Shown here: positions 1 through 9,677 of the stretch, piece by piece
Layout: every line of letters starts with the position of its first letter
Numbering within the stretch: the first letter of the stretch is position 1
From: Pseudomonas viciae
Lineage (GTDB): Bacteria > Pseudomonadota > Gammaproteobacteria > Pseudomonadales > Pseudomonadaceae
DNA: 64,000 nt
Assembly: GCF_004786035.1 (NCBI RefSeq)
Contig: NZ_CP035088.1
Location: forward strand, 4,500,001-4,564,000
Reading direction: 5' to 3'
Made by a program: the position numbers and the translations under genes
Notes under the pieces: generated by a model
Told to the model about the DNA's origin: nothing
What the model saw: the letters and a program-made list of their open reading frames with translations, nothing else
Databases searched by the model: none

Positions 1-95
1 AGGATGAAAGCCGTGGTCAGGCTGATGATCACGGCGGAGAGCAATACGGGCAGTATTGCCAGGGACAGGACTTTAGCCTTCAGGCTCAGGCGCAT
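1..95 (-). CDS. N-terminus of a probable methyl-accepting chemotaxis protein (cut by window edge)
   Basis: The minus strand opens with ATG at 95 and encodes a short basic stretch (MRLSLKAKVLSLAILP) followed by a hydrophobic segment that runs to the window edge. This 'RLSLKAKVL + membrane anchor' start is typical of Pseudomonas chemoreceptors with a periplasmic Cache-type sensor, but only 31 residues are visible. A sensor kinase or diguanylate cyclase anchor would look similar, so the family is an inference. Confidence 0.45.
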   Translation of the reverse strand, partial: MRLSLKAKVLSLAILPVLLSAVIISLTTAFI

Positions 96-221
96 GCTGT
101 TCACTCTTGTAAGTTTTATGGCGTGGTTAGCTGTATTAACGGCAAAGCACGGCAAAACTGTAGGACAAGGTGAAAAGGCTTGCCCGAGTGGTCAGTAAAC
201 TCATGACTGGCTTTAAAGGCC

Positions 222-319
222 CCTTCGCGAGCAAGCCCGCTCCCACACTGGCTCGCCGGTGTTCACATATTCTGTGTTCACCGCCGATACAGTGTGGGAG
301 CGGGCTTGCTCGCGAAGGA
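222..319. repeat. REP pair (inverted repeat)
   Basis: Two inverted arms of the Pseudomonas REP family (CTTCGCGAGCAAGCCCGCTC and its complement) are separated by about 45 bases. They occupy the gap between the chemoreceptor start and the antiporter stop; nothing else is seen in the gap. Confidence 0.85.
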
Positions 320-353
320 TGCGACTCGGTTCTTGAGCCTTGTTGGATCGGCC

Positions 354-1673
354 TTACAACACCATCGCCGCCACCCAACCAAACGCCAGCAGCGGCAGGT
401 TGTAGTGGATGAATGTCGGGACCACGGTGTCCCAGATGTGGTGATGCTGGCCGTCGATGTTCAGGCCAGAGGTCGGGCCCAGGGTCGAGTCCGAGGCTGG
501 CGAGCCGGCGTCGCCCAGGGCGCCGGCAGTGCCGACGATGCAGACGATCGCCAACGGGCTGAAGCCCAGTTGCAGGCACAGCGGCACGAAAATCGTCGCC
601 AGGATCGGCACCGTGGAAAACGACGAGCCAATGCCCATGGTCACCAGCAGCCCCACCAGCAGCATCAGCAGCGCACCGACACCCTTGTTGTGGCCGATCC
701 AGGCCGCCGAGGTTTCCACCAGGCTCTGGACTTCACCAGTGGCCTTCATCACTTCAGCAAACCCTGAGGCGGCGATCATGATGAAGCCGATCATCGCCAT
801 CATTTTCATGCCTTCGGTGAACAGGTCATCAGTCTCGCGCCAGCGCACCACGCCCGATACCGAGAAGATCAGGAACCCGACCAGGGCGCCAATGATCATC
901 GAATCCACCAACAGCTGAATAGCGAACGCCGCCACAATCGCCAGCCCCGCCACCAGCAGGCTCATGGGGTTGTAGCGCACCGCCACTTGCTCGGCCCGGG
1001 CGATTTTTTTCAGATCGTAGACGCGTTTTTTGCGGTAGGTAAAAAACGACAGCAGCAAGCCAAACACCATGCCCAGGGCCGGGATGCCCATCGCGTGGGT
1101 GATATTGATCCCGCTGATGTCCACGCCACTGCGGGCAACGTTGGCCAGCAGGATTTCATTGAGGAAGATGTTGCCAAAGCCCACAGGTAGAAACATGTAG
1201 GGCGTGATCAGGCCGAAGGTCATGACGCAGGCGATCAACCGGCGGTCCAGTTGCAACTTGGTCAGCACATAGAGAAGCGGCGGCACCAGTAGCGGGATGA
1301 AGGCGATATGGATCGGCAGAATGTTCTGGGAGGCGACCGCGACCGTTCCCAGCAGACCGATCAAGACCCATTTGACCCCGGAGCCACCGGCGCTGTCCTG
1401 GCGATCCACCATGGCCAGGGCTTTGTCAGCCAGGGCGTGGGCCATGCCGGACTTGGCAATCGCCACGGCGAAAGCGCCGAGCAAGGCGTAGGACAATGCC
1501 ACCGTCGCACCGCCGCCAAGGCCGGCGTTGAACGCTTTGAGCGTCGCCTCGATCCCCAGGCCACCGGTCAAACCGCCCACCAGCGCGCCGATAATCAGCG
1601 CGATCACCACATGCACGCGGGACAGGCTGAGCACCAGCATGACGCCAACCGCGGCAATTACTGCATTTATCAT
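354..1673 (-). CDS. Na+/H+ antiporter family permease (YuiF-like)
   Basis: This is a 439-residue very hydrophobic inner-membrane protein with about 11-12 predicted transmembrane segments. It has the repeated glycine-rich stretches ([16 protein letters not shown] near residue 30, [19 protein letters not shown] near residue 390) of the YuiF/COG2056 group in the ion transporter superfamily. Members are annotated as Na+/H+ antiporters or as amino-acid (histidine) permeases, so the substrate is uncertain. The open frame could begin 26 codons earlier, but ATG at 1673 is chosen because GAGGTAACG directly precedes it and the first membrane helix then starts at once. It is monocistronic, flanked by REP elements on both sides. 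Confidence 0.8.
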   Translation of the reverse strand: MINAVIAAVGVMLVLSLSRVHVVIALIIGALVGGLTGGLGIEATLKAFNAGLGGGATVALSYALLGAFAVAIAKSGMAHALADKALAMVDRQDSAGGSGVKWVLIGLLGTVAVASQNILPIHIAFIPLLVPPLLYVLTKLQLDRRLIACVMTFGLITPYMFLPVGFGNIFLNEILLANVARSGVDISGINITHAMGIPALGMVFGLLLSFFTYRKKRVYDLKKIARAEQVAVRYNPMSLLVAGLAIVAAFAIQLLVDSMIIGALVGFLIFSVSGVVRWRETDDLFTEGMKMMAMIGFIMIAASGFAEVMKATGEVQSLVETSAAWIGHNKGVGALLMLLVGLLVTMGIGSSFSTVPILATIFVPLCLQLGFSPLAIVCIVGTAGALGDAGSPASDSTLGPTSGLNIDGQHHHIWDTVVPTFIHYNLPLLAFGWVAAMVL

Positions 1674-1798
1674 CGTTACCTCAAAGCACAGCGATGGAAA
1701 GCCACCGGACAAAAAGGTCGCGACTTTGCAGGAAGCGGCGACAAGCTGCAAGGGCCAGGCGACGGGTTTTCACAAGGACTCCAGCCACCACAAACCAA

Positions 1799-1886
1799 TG
1801 TGGGAGTGAGCTTGCTCGCGATAGCGGTCTGTCAGTTGATATCGATATCGCGACCCGACGCCATCGCGAGCAAGCTCGCTCCCACA
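1799..1886. repeat. REP pair (inverted repeat)
   Basis: TGTGGGAGTGAGCTTGCTCG and its near-complement face each other across about 35 bases. They lie between the antiporter start and the histidine kinase stop. Confidence 0.85.
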
Positions 1887-1901
1887 GGGTTAATGCGGAT
1901 T

Positions 1902-3215
1902 TCAGCGCTTAGGCAACTCGATCAGCACCTTCAGCCCGCCCCACTCGCTGTCTTGCAGCGCCAACGTGCCGCCCCAGGTGTCGACGATGTCCCGCACAAT
2001 GCCCAGCCCCAGGCCGTGGCCATCGGTCTGTTCATCCAGCCGCGTGCCGCGGCTGAACACCTGGTCGCGGCGATCCTCGGGAATGCCTGGGCCGTCGTCT
2101 TCCACTGCCAGGCTGAAACCGTCGACCGTCTCGATCACCGTCAGGCGCACCTCGGCGTCCGCCCACTTACAGGCGTTGTCCAGCAGGTTGCCCAGCAGTT
2201 CCAGCAGGTCTTCTCGATCCCAAGGCAGATGCAGGCCGGGCGGCGCGACGTAACTCAGTTGCAGGTGTTCGCCATGGATCATGTTCAGTGTGGCCAGCAA
2301 ACCCGGTAGTTCGGCGTCGCAGTCCAGGTGCGCGCCGGGCAACGCATCGCCGGACAACCGGGCACGGTTGAGTTCACGGTTCAGGCGCTGCCGGACCTGT
2401 TCCAGTTGCTCGAGCAACAGCTTGCGCAGCTCGGGATACGGGTCGAGCTTCTCGTTCGAAGCCAGGCTTTGCAGCACCGCCAGCGGGGTTTTCAGGGCAT
2501 GGCCCAGGTTGCCCAATGCATTGCGCGAACGCTTGAGGCTGTCTTCCGTGTGGGCCAGCAAATGGTTGATTTGCGCCACCAGCGGTTCCAGTTCCCGGGG
2601 CACCTGCTCGTCGAGTTGCGAACGCTGCCCGCGCTGCAACTGTGCAATTTGCTCACGGGCCCGATCCAGGGGGCGCAAGGCGCGGTGCACGGTGATGCGT
2701 TGCAATAGCAGAATCAACAGCAGCCCCGCTAACCCGAGGCCGAGGCCGATCTGCTGCATGCGCCGGAAACTGTCACGCACCGGCGTGTAGTCCTGGGCCA
2801 CGCTGATGGAAATCGCCTGACCCAGGCGCCGATAGTCGGTGCGCAGCACCAGCAGCTTCTGCCCCTCGGGGCCCAACTGCAGGTTGCTGTGCAGGCCTGG
2901 GTGATCGAGCTGAGGCAACTCCTGGTCCCACAGGGAACGGGAGCGCCAGTGCACATCGGCAAAATCGATGCGGAAATAGTGCCCGGAAAATGGCCGTTGA
3001 TAGGCCGGCGACAAGCGTCGCTCATCCAGTTGCAAACCCTGGGGGCCACGCACCAGGGCCACCAGCAGGTTCTCGCTGTCGTTGCGCAAACCCGCTTCCA
3101 GATAACGCTGCAAGCCCAGCTCGAACAGCCACAAACTGGTCTGCGCCAGGACCAGGCCAACCACCACCATCACACCAATCAGGCCCAGGCTCAGGCGCCG
3201 CTGGATGGATCTCAC
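1902..3215 (-). CDS. Sensor histidine kinase, BqsS/CarS-like
   Basis: This 437-residue inner-membrane kinase begins with GTG inside the response-regulator stop (GTGA overlap). TM1 lies around residues 10-30, a periplasmic sensor of about 120 residues follows, and TM2 is around 152-172. Next come HAMP-like sequence, an H-box ([15 protein letters not shown], phospho-His near 242), N-box ([12 protein letters not shown]) and G-boxes ([19 protein letters not shown]). The gene is last in a tight PepSY-PepSY-regulator-kinase operon, the layout of bqsPQRS (Fe(II)/Ca2+-responsive, also called carRS) in P. aeruginosa. I do not find the RExxE iron-binding motif reported for BqsS in the periplasmic part, so the ligand is open. 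Confidence 0.85.
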   Translation of the reverse strand: MRSIQRRLSLGLIGVMVVVGLVLAQTSLWLFELGLQRYLEAGLRNDSENLLVALVRGPQGLQLDERRLSPAYQRPFSGHYFRIDFADVHWRSRSLWDQELPQLDHPGLHSNLQLGPEGQKLLVLRTDYRRLGQAISISVAQDYTPVRDSFRRMQQIGLGLGLAGLLLILLLQRITVHRALRPLDRAREQIAQLQRGQRSQLDEQVPRELEPLVAQINHLLAHTEDSLKRSRNALGNLGHALKTPLAVLQSLASNEKLDPYPELRKLLLEQLEQVRQRLNRELNRARLSGDALPGAHLDCDAELPGLLATLNMIHGEHLQLSYVAPPGLHLPWDREDLLELLGNLLDNACKWADAEVRLTVIETVDGFSLAVEDDGPGIPEDRRDQVFSRGTRLDEQTDGHGLGLGIVRDIVDTWGGTLALQDSEWGGLKVLIELPKR

Positions 3216-3880
3216 TGCGCCAGCCCGCCGAACAGGTAACCCTGGCCGCGACGGGTTTCGATCACGCTGCGTCCCAACTTGCGCCGCAGGTGATTGACGT
3301 GCACTTCCAGCACATTGGAATCGCGCTCGGTTTCACCGTCATACAGGTGCTCGGCGAGATGGCTCTTGGAGAGGATTTGCTCGGGGTGCAGCATGAAATA
3401 GCGCAACAGACGAAATTCGGCGGCGGTCAGTTGGATCTCTGCACCGTCACGAATCACACATTGCCGGCCTTCGTCCAGATGCAGCCCGGCGGCCTGCAGC
3501 GTCGGCTGGTTGGCTTGGCCATGGGAGCGGCGCAACAACGCCTGGACCCGCAGGTGCAGCTCTTCGGGATGAAAAGGTTTGGTCAGGTAATCGTCGGCCC
3601 CGGCCTTGAGGCCTTCGATGCGCTCGGCCCAGGAGCCACGTGCGGTGAGGATCAGCACGGGCGTGCCCAGGCCGCCGGCGCGCCATTGGGCCAGCACCTC
3701 AAGCCCCGGCACACCCGGCAGGCCGAGATCGAGGATGATCAGGTCGTAAGGCTCGCTGCTGCCTTGATACACCGCATCGCGACCGTCGGCGAGCCAATCG
3801 ACGGCATAGCCCTGTCGTGTCAGCCCGGCCATCAGTTCGTCGGCCAGGGGAACGTGATCTTCCACCAGAAGCAGGCGCAT
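3212..3880 (-). CDS. OmpR-family response regulator, BqsR/CarR-like
   Basis: This is a 222-residue two-domain regulator. The receiver (1-115) has the acidic pocket E7-D8, phospho-acceptor Asp51 in [10 protein letters not shown], and a conserved Lys in the LTKPF motif. The C-terminal winged helix (125-220) ends with the usual RRKLG...TRRGQGYLF. Its start overlaps the stop of the upstream PepSY gene (TGATG), and its stop overlaps the kinase start. It therefore forms a cognate pair with the downstream kinase and is probably co-transcribed with the two PepSY genes. Confidence 0.9.
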   Translation of the reverse strand: MRLLLVEDHVPLADELMAGLTRQGYAVDWLADGRDAVYQGSSEPYDLIILDLGLPGVPGLEVLAQWRAGGLGTPVLILTARGSWAERIEGLKAGADDYLTKPFHPEELHLRVQALLRRSHGQANQPTLQAAGLHLDEGRQCVIRDGAEIQLTAAEFRLLRYFMLHPEQILSKSHLAEHLYDGETERDSNVLEVHVNHLRRKLGRSVIETRRGQGYLFGGLAQ

Positions 3881-4191
3881 CAGTCTTCCTTATCTTTGAG
3901 TAAGCGGCCGGTCGCGGCTTCCAGGTCCAGTTCACGCACTACGCCATCGGTATCCAGCAACTCGACCTCGTAAATGTAGACGCCGTGTTTCTCTTCCAGC
4001 TCGGCCTCCAGCAACTTGGCGCCGGGGTGAAGATCCAGTGCTTGCTGGAGCAAATGCTCCAGCGGCAGGATCACGCCTTGCTGGCGCAGTTGCAGGGCCT
4101 CGTCCTGGTCCAGGTCTCGGGCCATGGCCACCGAACAGAGCGCCAGCAGCGCCAGCGTCCATCGGCTGCGGGCGCATAAATTAAGCTTCAT
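3880..4191 (-). CDS. Small exported PepSY-domain protein (BqsQ-like position)
   Basis: This 103-residue protein has a signal peptide ending near [14 protein letters not shown], followed by one PepSY-like unit ([20 protein letters not shown], then [14 protein letters not shown]). The ATG at 4191 is preferred over upstream in-frame codons because AGGATACGTA precedes it and because it overlaps the TAA of the previous gene (TAATG). It probably acts in the periplasm. PepSY proteins beside two-component systems often modulate the sensor, but here that role is inferred from position only. It is a clear paralogue of the gene just upstream. Confidence 0.8.
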   Translation of the reverse strand: MKLNLCARSRWTLALLALCSVAMARDLDQDEALQLRQQGVILPLEHLLQQALDLHPGAKLLEAELEEKHGVYIYEVELLDTDGVVRELDLEAATGRLLKDKED

Positions 4192-4499
4192 TACGTATCC
4201 TGATGATTCTTGAGCACATCGCCGTTGGCGGCGTCCAATTCCAGGTCCCACTCAATGCCTTTCGCATCGCGCAGGTCTACCTGATAAATGTACCTGCCGT
4301 ACTCTTCTTCCAGCTCGGTATCGGCCAAGGTGGCGCCAGGGTGTTTGGACAAGACAATGGCGTTGAGTTTTTCAATGGACAGAATGGTACCAGCGTCTTG
4401 CAGTTTGCGGGCTTCGTCGTCTTTGAGGTCTCGTGCGTGAGCCAGGCCAGCGCTGAGGGCCATGAGGGTCGCGATGAAAAAGGCAGTCAGGCGGTTCAT
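4191..4499 (-). CDS. Small exported PepSY-domain protein (BqsP-like position)
   Basis: This is the first gene of the four-gene two-component operon and encodes 102 residues. It has a cleavable signal peptide (MNRLTAFFIATLMALSAGLA) and a single PepSY-type region (PGATLADTELEEEYGRYIYQ). The ATG at 4499 follows a strong AAAAGGAGACAACCC ribosome-binding site. Acidic residues are dense in the mature part, which would suit divalent-cation binding; that is inference. It shares the DLxxDEAxxLxxxGxIL pattern with the next gene, suggesting a tandem duplication. Confidence 0.8.
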   Translation of the reverse strand: MNRLTAFFIATLMALSAGLAHARDLKDDEARKLQDAGTILSIEKLNAIVLSKHPGATLADTELEEEYGRYIYQVDLRDAKGIEWDLELDAANGDVLKNHQDT

Positions 4500-4590
4500 G
4501 GGTTGTCTCCTTTTTATAATCTTTAACCGGGGGGACTGTAGCGGGGTGAACTTAACTGAAACTGAATTGCCATCATCCAACCCAGATCAA

Positions 4591-4675
4591 TGTGGGAGCT
4601 CGCTCGCGATAGCGCCCGTTCAGTCACATCAATATCAACTGACAGACCGCCATCGCGAGCAAGCTCGCTCCCACA
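4591..4675. repeat. REP pair (inverted repeat)
   Basis: TGTGGGAGCTCGCTCGCGAT faces ATCGCGAGCAAGCTCGCTCC across about 40 bases. It lies between the divergent PepSY operon and the patatin gene. Confidence 0.85.
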
Positions 4676-4723
4676 GGGTTTTGTGTCGCTATAATTGTCC
4701 GCTAATTTGCATCCGAGACCGGT

Positions 4724-5803
4724 ATGACCGCCATCCACATCAAGTTCCCCGCCCTTACCCTCAAGGCTGGCCCCCGAGCCTTTGCGCGAATCCGCGAGGC
4801 CGGCCTGAACGCTGCCGACGTCGGCATTCTGCCAGGCGCTGCGGGTGGGCCCAAGGCCTTGGGTATTCAGGGGCTGGACCTGGCTTTGTTTGGCCAATGG
4901 CTGCCTGCCGCGCCCCGGGAGCGCTCGCTGATCGGGGCTTCGGTAGGTTCCTGGCGCTTCGCCAGCGCTTGCCTGCCGAATGCCGCCGAGGGAATCCGGC
5001 GCCTGGGCAGCTTGTACAACGAACAGAGCTTTGCCAAAGGCGTGACCATGGCCGGGGTCAGCCAGAGCTCGCAACGCATGCTCGATGACTTGCTCGAAGG
5101 CCGCGACAGCTCGATCCTCGATAACCCGCATTACCGGCTCAACATCATGGTGGTCAAAAGCCACGGCCGTCTGGCCCTGGATCATCGCGGGCAGCTCGGC
5201 CTGGGCTTATCGTCGGTGATCGCCGACAACCTGCGAGGCCGTGCGCGGTTGTCGCGGCATTTCGAACGGCTGATCATCCATGACCCACGCCTGGCCCCGC
5301 CACTGCATCCGTTGAAGGATTTTCCGTCACGTTTCGTTCCGTTGCAGGCCGACAACTTGCGCCAGGCGTTACTGGCGTCAGGCTCGATCCCGATGGTGAT
5401 GGAAGGCGTGCGCGACCTGCCGGGCGCCGGTGCCGGCACCTACCGTGACGGCGGCCTGTTGGACTATCACCTTGACCTGCCTTACAGCGGCGAGGACATC
5501 GTGCTCTATCCGCACTTCACCGACCGGGTCATTCCCGGCTGGTTCGACAAGGGTTTGCCCTGGCGCCGGGGCAACGTCGAACGCTTGCAGGACGTACTGT
5601 TGCTGGCGCCGTCCCGTGAATACCTGGCGCGCCTGCCCTACGGCAAACTGCCGGACCGCAATGACTTCAAGCGCTTCATGGGCGATGACCCGAGCCGTCG
5701 CAAGTACTGGCGCACGGCGATGGACGAGAGCCGGCGGCTCGGTGATGAGTTCCTCGAGCTGAGTGCCAACGGCGGGTTGGGCGAGCGTTTGCTGACCCTT
5801 TAG
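4724..5803 (+). CDS. Patatin-like phospholipase family protein
   Basis: This is a 359-residue cytosolic-type lipid acyl hydrolase. The glycine-rich oxyanion stretch is [14 protein letters not shown] (about 36-49), the nucleophile elbow GASVGSW (GxSxG) is near residues 70-76, and the catalytic Asp is in RDGGLLDYH near 240. These are the Ser-Asp dyad positions of patatins. There is no signal peptide and no type V secretion barrel, so it differs from the secreted PlpD type. The gene stands alone; queD follows after 83 bases on the same strand. The substrate cannot be told from sequence. Confidence 0.8.
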   Translation: MTAIHIKFPALTLKAGPRAFARIREAGLNAADVGILPGAAGGPKALGIQGLDLALFGQWLPAAPRERSLIGASVGSWRFASACLPNAAEGIRRLGSLYNEQSFAKGVTMAGVSQSSQRMLDDLLEGRDSSILDNPHYRLNIMVVKSHGRLALDHRGQLGLGLSSVIADNLRGRARLSRHFERLIIHDPRLAPPLHPLKDFPSRFVPLQADNLRQALLASGSIPMVMEGVRDLPGAGAGTYRDGGLLDYHLDLPYSGEDIVLYPHFTDRVIPGWFDKGLPWRRGNVERLQDVLLLAPSREYLARLPYGKLPDRNDFKRFMGDDPSRRKYWRTAMDESRRLGDEFLELSANGGLGERLLTL

Positions 5804-5886
5804 TCAGCACGGTCGCGCAACGCCGTTATCAAACTGATAAACTCCGCCGCCTGCCTCGCGACCGCTACCTTAAAGAGCCCGAACCT

Positions 5887-6243
5887 GTGGAAATTTTCAA
5901 AGAATTCACCTTCGAATCCGCCCACCGCCTGCCCCACGTGCCGGAAGGCCACAAGTGCGGGCGCCTGCACGGTCACTCCTTCAAGGTGGCGATCCACCTG
6001 AGCGGCGACATCGACCCACACACCGGCTGGATCCGTGACTTCTCGGAGATCAAGGCGATCTTCAAGCCGCTCTACGAGCGCCTCGACCACAACTACCTCA
6101 ACGACATCCCTGGCCTGGAAAACCCTACCAGCGAAGTCCTGGCCAAGTGGATCTGGAATGAGTTGAAACCGCTGCTGCCGGAACTCAGCGCCATTCGCAT
6201 CCATGAGACGTGCACCAGCGGATGCATCTATCACGGGGAATAA
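5887..6243 (+). CDS. queD: 6-carboxy-5,6,7,8-tetrahydropterin synthase
   Basis: This 118-residue enzyme converts dihydroneopterin triphosphate to 6-carboxytetrahydropterin, the second step of queuosine precursor (preQ0) synthesis. The zinc-binding His of FESAHRL, the catalytic Cys of [12 protein letters not shown] and the two His of HGH are all present. So are the LDHNYLND and NPTSE(V) active-site segments and the HETCTSG end. Length is normal for the T-fold family. The start is GTG at 5887. The gene is not clustered with other que genes here. Confidence 0.95.
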   Translation: MEIFKEFTFESAHRLPHVPEGHKCGRLHGHSFKVAIHLSGDIDPHTGWIRDFSEIKAIFKPLYERLDHNYLNDIPGLENPTSEVLAKWIWNELKPLLPELSAIRIHETCTSGCIYHGE

Positions 6244-6349
6244 CCATTCCCCTTGTGACAAGGGAGCTTCCTGTGGCGAGGGTGTCTCCCCTGCTGAATC
6301 GCCTGGCCTATGCTCTATCCCCTGAGCCATTCTCAGTGGAGCATCGATC

Positions 6350-6678
6350 ATGACCAACTGGCCACTGGATCACGCATACGACTTCAACGGGCCCCCCATC
6401 CGCTACGCCATCCACGGCGAAGGCCCGCCGCTGGTGTTTGTCCACGGCACGCCCTTCTCTTCCTGCGTATGGCACCGAAGGGCCTGTATCCCGGCGTGCG
6501 CTGCCCGACGCAGATTCTCTGGGGCGAGGATGACCAGTGGATCCCCATCGAGCGTGGCCGGGCCTTGCACAAGCTGATTCCCGGCGCGCAGTTCCACCCG
6601 GTTCCGAATGCCGGGCATCTGGTCCAGGAGGTTGCGCCGGAGGCCATCGTCGCAGCGGTGTTGCGCTTTTTGACCTGA
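6350..6678 (+). pseudogene. Decayed alpha/beta hydrolase (central part deleted, frame lost)
   Basis: The 5' part, from ATG 6350 to about 6478, encodes a normal alpha/beta hydrolase start (IRYAIHGEGPPLVFVHGTPF with the HGxP oxyanion motif). The 3' part, up to TGA 6678, is in a different frame. It encodes the normal end (CPTQILWGEDDQWIPIERG with the acid residue, then PNAGHLVQEVAPEAI with the catalytic His). The nucleophile elbow and cap, roughly 150 codons, are missing, and the two remnants meet near 6475-6485. One deletion with a frame change explains the pattern. A functional product is not expected. Confidence 0.85.
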
Positions 6679-6681
6679 ACC

Positions 6682-6770
6682 TGTGGGAGCGAGCTTGCTC
6701 GCGATAGCAGTCTGTCAGTTGACATCGATATGGCTGACCCGACGCCATCGCGAGCAAGCTCGCTCCCACA
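6682..6770. repeat. REP pair (inverted repeat)
   Basis: TGTGGGAGCGAGCTTGCTCG and its complement are separated by about 40 bases. They begin 4 bases after the hydrolase pseudogene stop. The rest of the gap to codB (6771-6940) shows no clear structure. Confidence 0.85.
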
Positions 6771-6940
6771 GAGAGATTCATCGCTGATGAGATCTGTGTT
6801 CCAACTTGAATCACCGCCGCACCGCTTTCGCCCTCTTCCCCCACCCAAGTCCAAAGATTGTCTATAAATAACCTCGCGATCACTCGTTTGGCACGGCCAC
6901 TGCACACTTGCGATACCCCCTCATCCGCAAGGACCGCCAC

Positions 6941-8212
6941 ATGACTCAGAACGATCCGGGCAACGATTACCCTTTGAGCGAAGTCCCGATGCATGCCCGC
7001 AAGGGCTTGGCCTCCACGGCCATGGTGCTGCTGGGCTTCACCTTTTTCACCGCCACAATGTTTGCCGGTGGCAAGCTGGGGGTGGCGTTCGGTTTTGCCG
7101 AAATGCTCACCGTGATTGTGATTGGCAATCTGTTGCTGGGCCTGTATGCGGCGGGCCTGGGTTACATCGCCTTCAAGAGCGGGCTCAACTCAGTGCTGAT
7201 GGGTCGCTTCTGTTTCGGCGAGGTGGGCAGCAAGCTCAGCGACTTGATCCTGGGCTTTACCCAGATCGGCTGGTACGCCTGGGGCACGGCGACGGCCGCC
7301 GTGGTGCTGGGCAAGTATTTCGAGTTGAGCGAGAGCTCCGTGCTCGGCTTGATGGTGCTCTTCGGCCTGGGGTTCTGCGCCACGGCCTACATCGGTTATC
7401 GCGGCTTGGAAATCCTCTCCTACCTTGCCGTGCCGGCCATGATGTTGCTGCTGATGCTGTCGATGTGGGTGGCGACGGTGAAGGTCGGCGGCCTCGATGG
7501 CTTGCTGGCGATAGTGCCGACGGGCAGCCTCGATTGGTCCACCGCCATCACGCTGGTGTTCGGCACCTTCGTCAGCGGCGCGACCCAGGCGACCAACTGG
7601 ACGCGGTTTTCCCGCTCGGCGAAGGTCGCGGTGCTGGCGAGCCTGATTGGCTTCTTCCTCGGCAACGGCCTGATGGTGCTGATCGGCGCCTACGGGGCGA
7701 TCGTCTATCAACAGCCGGACGTGGTCGAAGTGCTGCTGTTGCAGGGTTTCGCCATGGCGGCGATGGCGATGCTGCTGCTCAACATCTGGAGCACCCAGGA
7801 CAACACCATCTACAACTTCGCCGTGGCCGGTTGCAACCTGCTGCGCACCCGTCGACGCAAGGCCGTGACCCTGGGCGGCGCAGTAATCGGCACGCTGCTG
7901 GCGCTGCTGGGCATGTACGACCTGCTGGTGCCGTACCTGATTCTGCTGGGCACGGTGATCCCCCCCATTGGCGGCGTGATCATGGCCGATTTCTTCTTCC
8001 GCTGGCGCGGGCGCTATCCACGCCTGGCCGACGCGCGACTGCCGGCGTTCAACTGGCCCGGGCTGTTGGCTTATGGGGTCGGCACCCTCGCCGCGTTCAA
8101 TTCGCCATGGGTCGCGCCACTGGTAGGAATCGCTGCCGGCGCGCTAACGTATGTGCTATTGATCGGCGTACTGGGAATTCGCGCCACCAACGCCCCCCTA
8201 CAAGATCTTTAA
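6941..8212 (+). CDS. codB: Cytosine permease
   Basis: This 423-residue NCS1-family inner-membrane transporter has about 12 transmembrane segments. It imports cytosine with protons for the deaminase encoded directly downstream. Family features visible are the N-terminal PLSEVPMHARKGL segment, GQIGWYAWGTA-like helix 3 (FTQIGWYAWGTATAAV), and FVSGATQATNWTRFSRSAK in the middle. ATG 6941 is chosen over an upstream in-frame ATG because the conserved MTQNDPGNDYPLSEVP start begins there. codA starts 15 bases after the stop, so the two form an operon. Confidence 0.93.
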   Translation: MTQNDPGNDYPLSEVPMHARKGLASTAMVLLGFTFFTATMFAGGKLGVAFGFAEMLTVIVIGNLLLGLYAAGLGYIAFKSGLNSVLMGRFCFGEVGSKLSDLILGFTQIGWYAWGTATAAVVLGKYFELSESSVLGLMVLFGLGFCATAYIGYRGLEILSYLAVPAMMLLLMLSMWVATVKVGGLDGLLAIVPTGSLDWSTAITLVFGTFVSGATQATNWTRFSRSAKVAVLASLIGFFLGNGLMVLIGAYGAIVYQQPDVVEVLLLQGFAMAAMAMLLLNIWSTQDNTIYNFAVAGCNLLRTRRRKAVTLGGAVIGTLLALLGMYDLLVPYLILLGTVIPPIGGVIMADFFFRWRGRYPRLADARLPAFNWPGLLAYGVGTLAAFNSPWVAPLVGIAAGALTYVLLIGVLGIRATNAPLQDL

Positions 8213-8226
8213 GAAGGACTCGCTTG

Positions 8227-9474
8227 ATGCACATCATCAACGCCCGCCTGCGCAACCGCGAAGGCTTGCATGAACTGCACCTGGAAAACGGCCTGATCGC
8301 CAACATCGCCCGCCAGACCGAAGCCCCAAGCCTCGGCCCGGAAGACCTCGACGCTGGCGGCAACCTGGTGGTGCCGCCCTTCGTCGAACCGCATATCCAC
8401 CTGGACGCGACCCTCACCGCCGGCGAGCCGCGCTGGAACATGAGCGGCACGCTGTTCGAAGGTATCGAGTGCTGGGGCGAGCGCAAGGCGACGATCACCG
8501 AGGAAGACACCAAGACTCGCGCCAAGAAAACCATCCAGACCCTCGCCGCCCACGGCATCCAGCATGTGCGCACTCACGTCGACGTGACCGACCCCGAACT
8601 CACGGCCCTCAAGGCGATGCTGCAAGTGCGCGAGGAAAGCCGTCACCTGATCGACATGCAGATCGTCGCGTTTCCCCAGGAAGGCATCGAGTCCTACCGC
8701 AATGGCCGCGAGCTGATGGAAGAAGCGATCCGCATGGGCGCCGACGTGGTGGGCGGCATTCCACATTTCGAGTACACCCGCGATCAGGGCGTCAGCTCGG
8801 TGAAGTTCCTGATGGACCTGGCCGAACGCACCGGCTGCCTGGTGGATGTGCACTGCGACGAAACCGACGACCCGCACTCGCGTTTCCTTGAGGTGCTCGC
8901 CGAAGAAGCCCGCAGCCGCGACATGGGCGCGCGGGTCACGGCCAGCCACACCACGGCGATGGGCTCCTACGACAACGCCTACTGCGCCAAACTGTTCCGC
9001 CTGCTCGGGCATTCGGGCATCAGCTTCGTCTCTTGCCCCACCGAGAGCATTCACCTGCAAGGGCGCTTCGATACCTTCCCCAAACGCCGCGGCGTCACCC
9101 GAGTCAATGAACTGCTCGAGGCCGGGATGAACGTGTGCTTCGGCCAGGACTCCATCGTCGACCCGTGGTACCCCTTGGGTAACGGCAACATCCTGCGGGT
9201 ACTCGAAGCCGGCCTGCACATCTGCCACATGCTCGGCTACCGCAACCTGCAGAGCGCCCTCGACCTGGTCACCGACAACAGCGCCAAGGCCATGGCCCTG
9301 GGCGAACGCTACGGGCTGGAACCGGGGCGCCCGGCGAACCTGCTGATCCTCTCGGCGGACAGTGATTACGAAGTGATCCGCAGCCAGGGCTTGCCGCTGT
9401 ACTCGATTCGTAACGGTGAAGTACTGATGAAACGGCAGATGCCGGTGGTGGAGTTTGCGCAGCAGTTGGGCTGA
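8227..9474 (+). CDS. codA: Cytosine deaminase
   Basis: This 415-residue amidohydrolase converts cytosine to uracil and ammonia in the cytosol, feeding pyrimidine salvage. Metal ligands are visible as EPHIHLDATLT (HxH near 60), HCDETDDPHSR (near 205), ASHTTAM (near 240) and the Asp of CFGQDSIVDPWYPLG (near 305). Length fits the E. coli enzyme. AAGAAGGACT upstream of ATG 8227 is the ribosome-binding site. It is coupled to codB. Confidence 0.95.
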   Translation: MHIINARLRNREGLHELHLENGLIANIARQTEAPSLGPEDLDAGGNLVVPPFVEPHIHLDATLTAGEPRWNMSGTLFEGIECWGERKATITEEDTKTRAKKTIQTLAAHGIQHVRTHVDVTDPELTALKAMLQVREESRHLIDMQIVAFPQEGIESYRNGRELMEEAIRMGADVVGGIPHFEYTRDQGVSSVKFLMDLAERTGCLVDVHCDETDDPHSRFLEVLAEEARSRDMGARVTASHTTAMGSYDNAYCAKLFRLLGHSGISFVSCPTESIHLQGRFDTFPKRRGVTRVNELLEAGMNVCFGQDSIVDPWYPLGNGNILRVLEAGLHICHMLGYRNLQSALDLVTDNSAKAMALGERYGLEPGRPANLLILSADSDYEVIRSQGLPLYSIRNGEVLMKRQMPVVEFAQQLG

Positions 9475-9483
9475 TGTTCCCTG

Positions 9484-9636
9484 AGGGAGCAGCTTGCTTG
9501 CGATAGCGGTCAGTTGCATTGACGTTGAATCTATCGCCGTCTTCGCGAGCAAGCCCGCTCCCACAGTTGATCTTTAGTGGACACAGACTCAGCGCACGAC
9601 ACAGATCCATTGTGGGAGCGGGCTTGCTCGCGAAGG
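9484..9636. repeat. REP cluster (three arms)
   Basis: A divergent left arm (GGGAGCAGCTTGCTTGCGAT), an inverted arm (CTTCGCGAGCAAGCCCGCTC) and a third direct arm (TGTGGGAGCGGGCTTGCTCG) fill the gap between the convergent codA and DapF-like genes. Confidence 0.8.
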
Positions 9637-9677
9637 CATCATCAGTCGCACCACAGGACCATCTGGAATATAGAAAG

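Noticed and set aside
6771..6940. Riboswitch ahead of codBA
   Set aside because: No conserved purine or preQ1 core and no convincing terminator or sequestor hairpin is seen.
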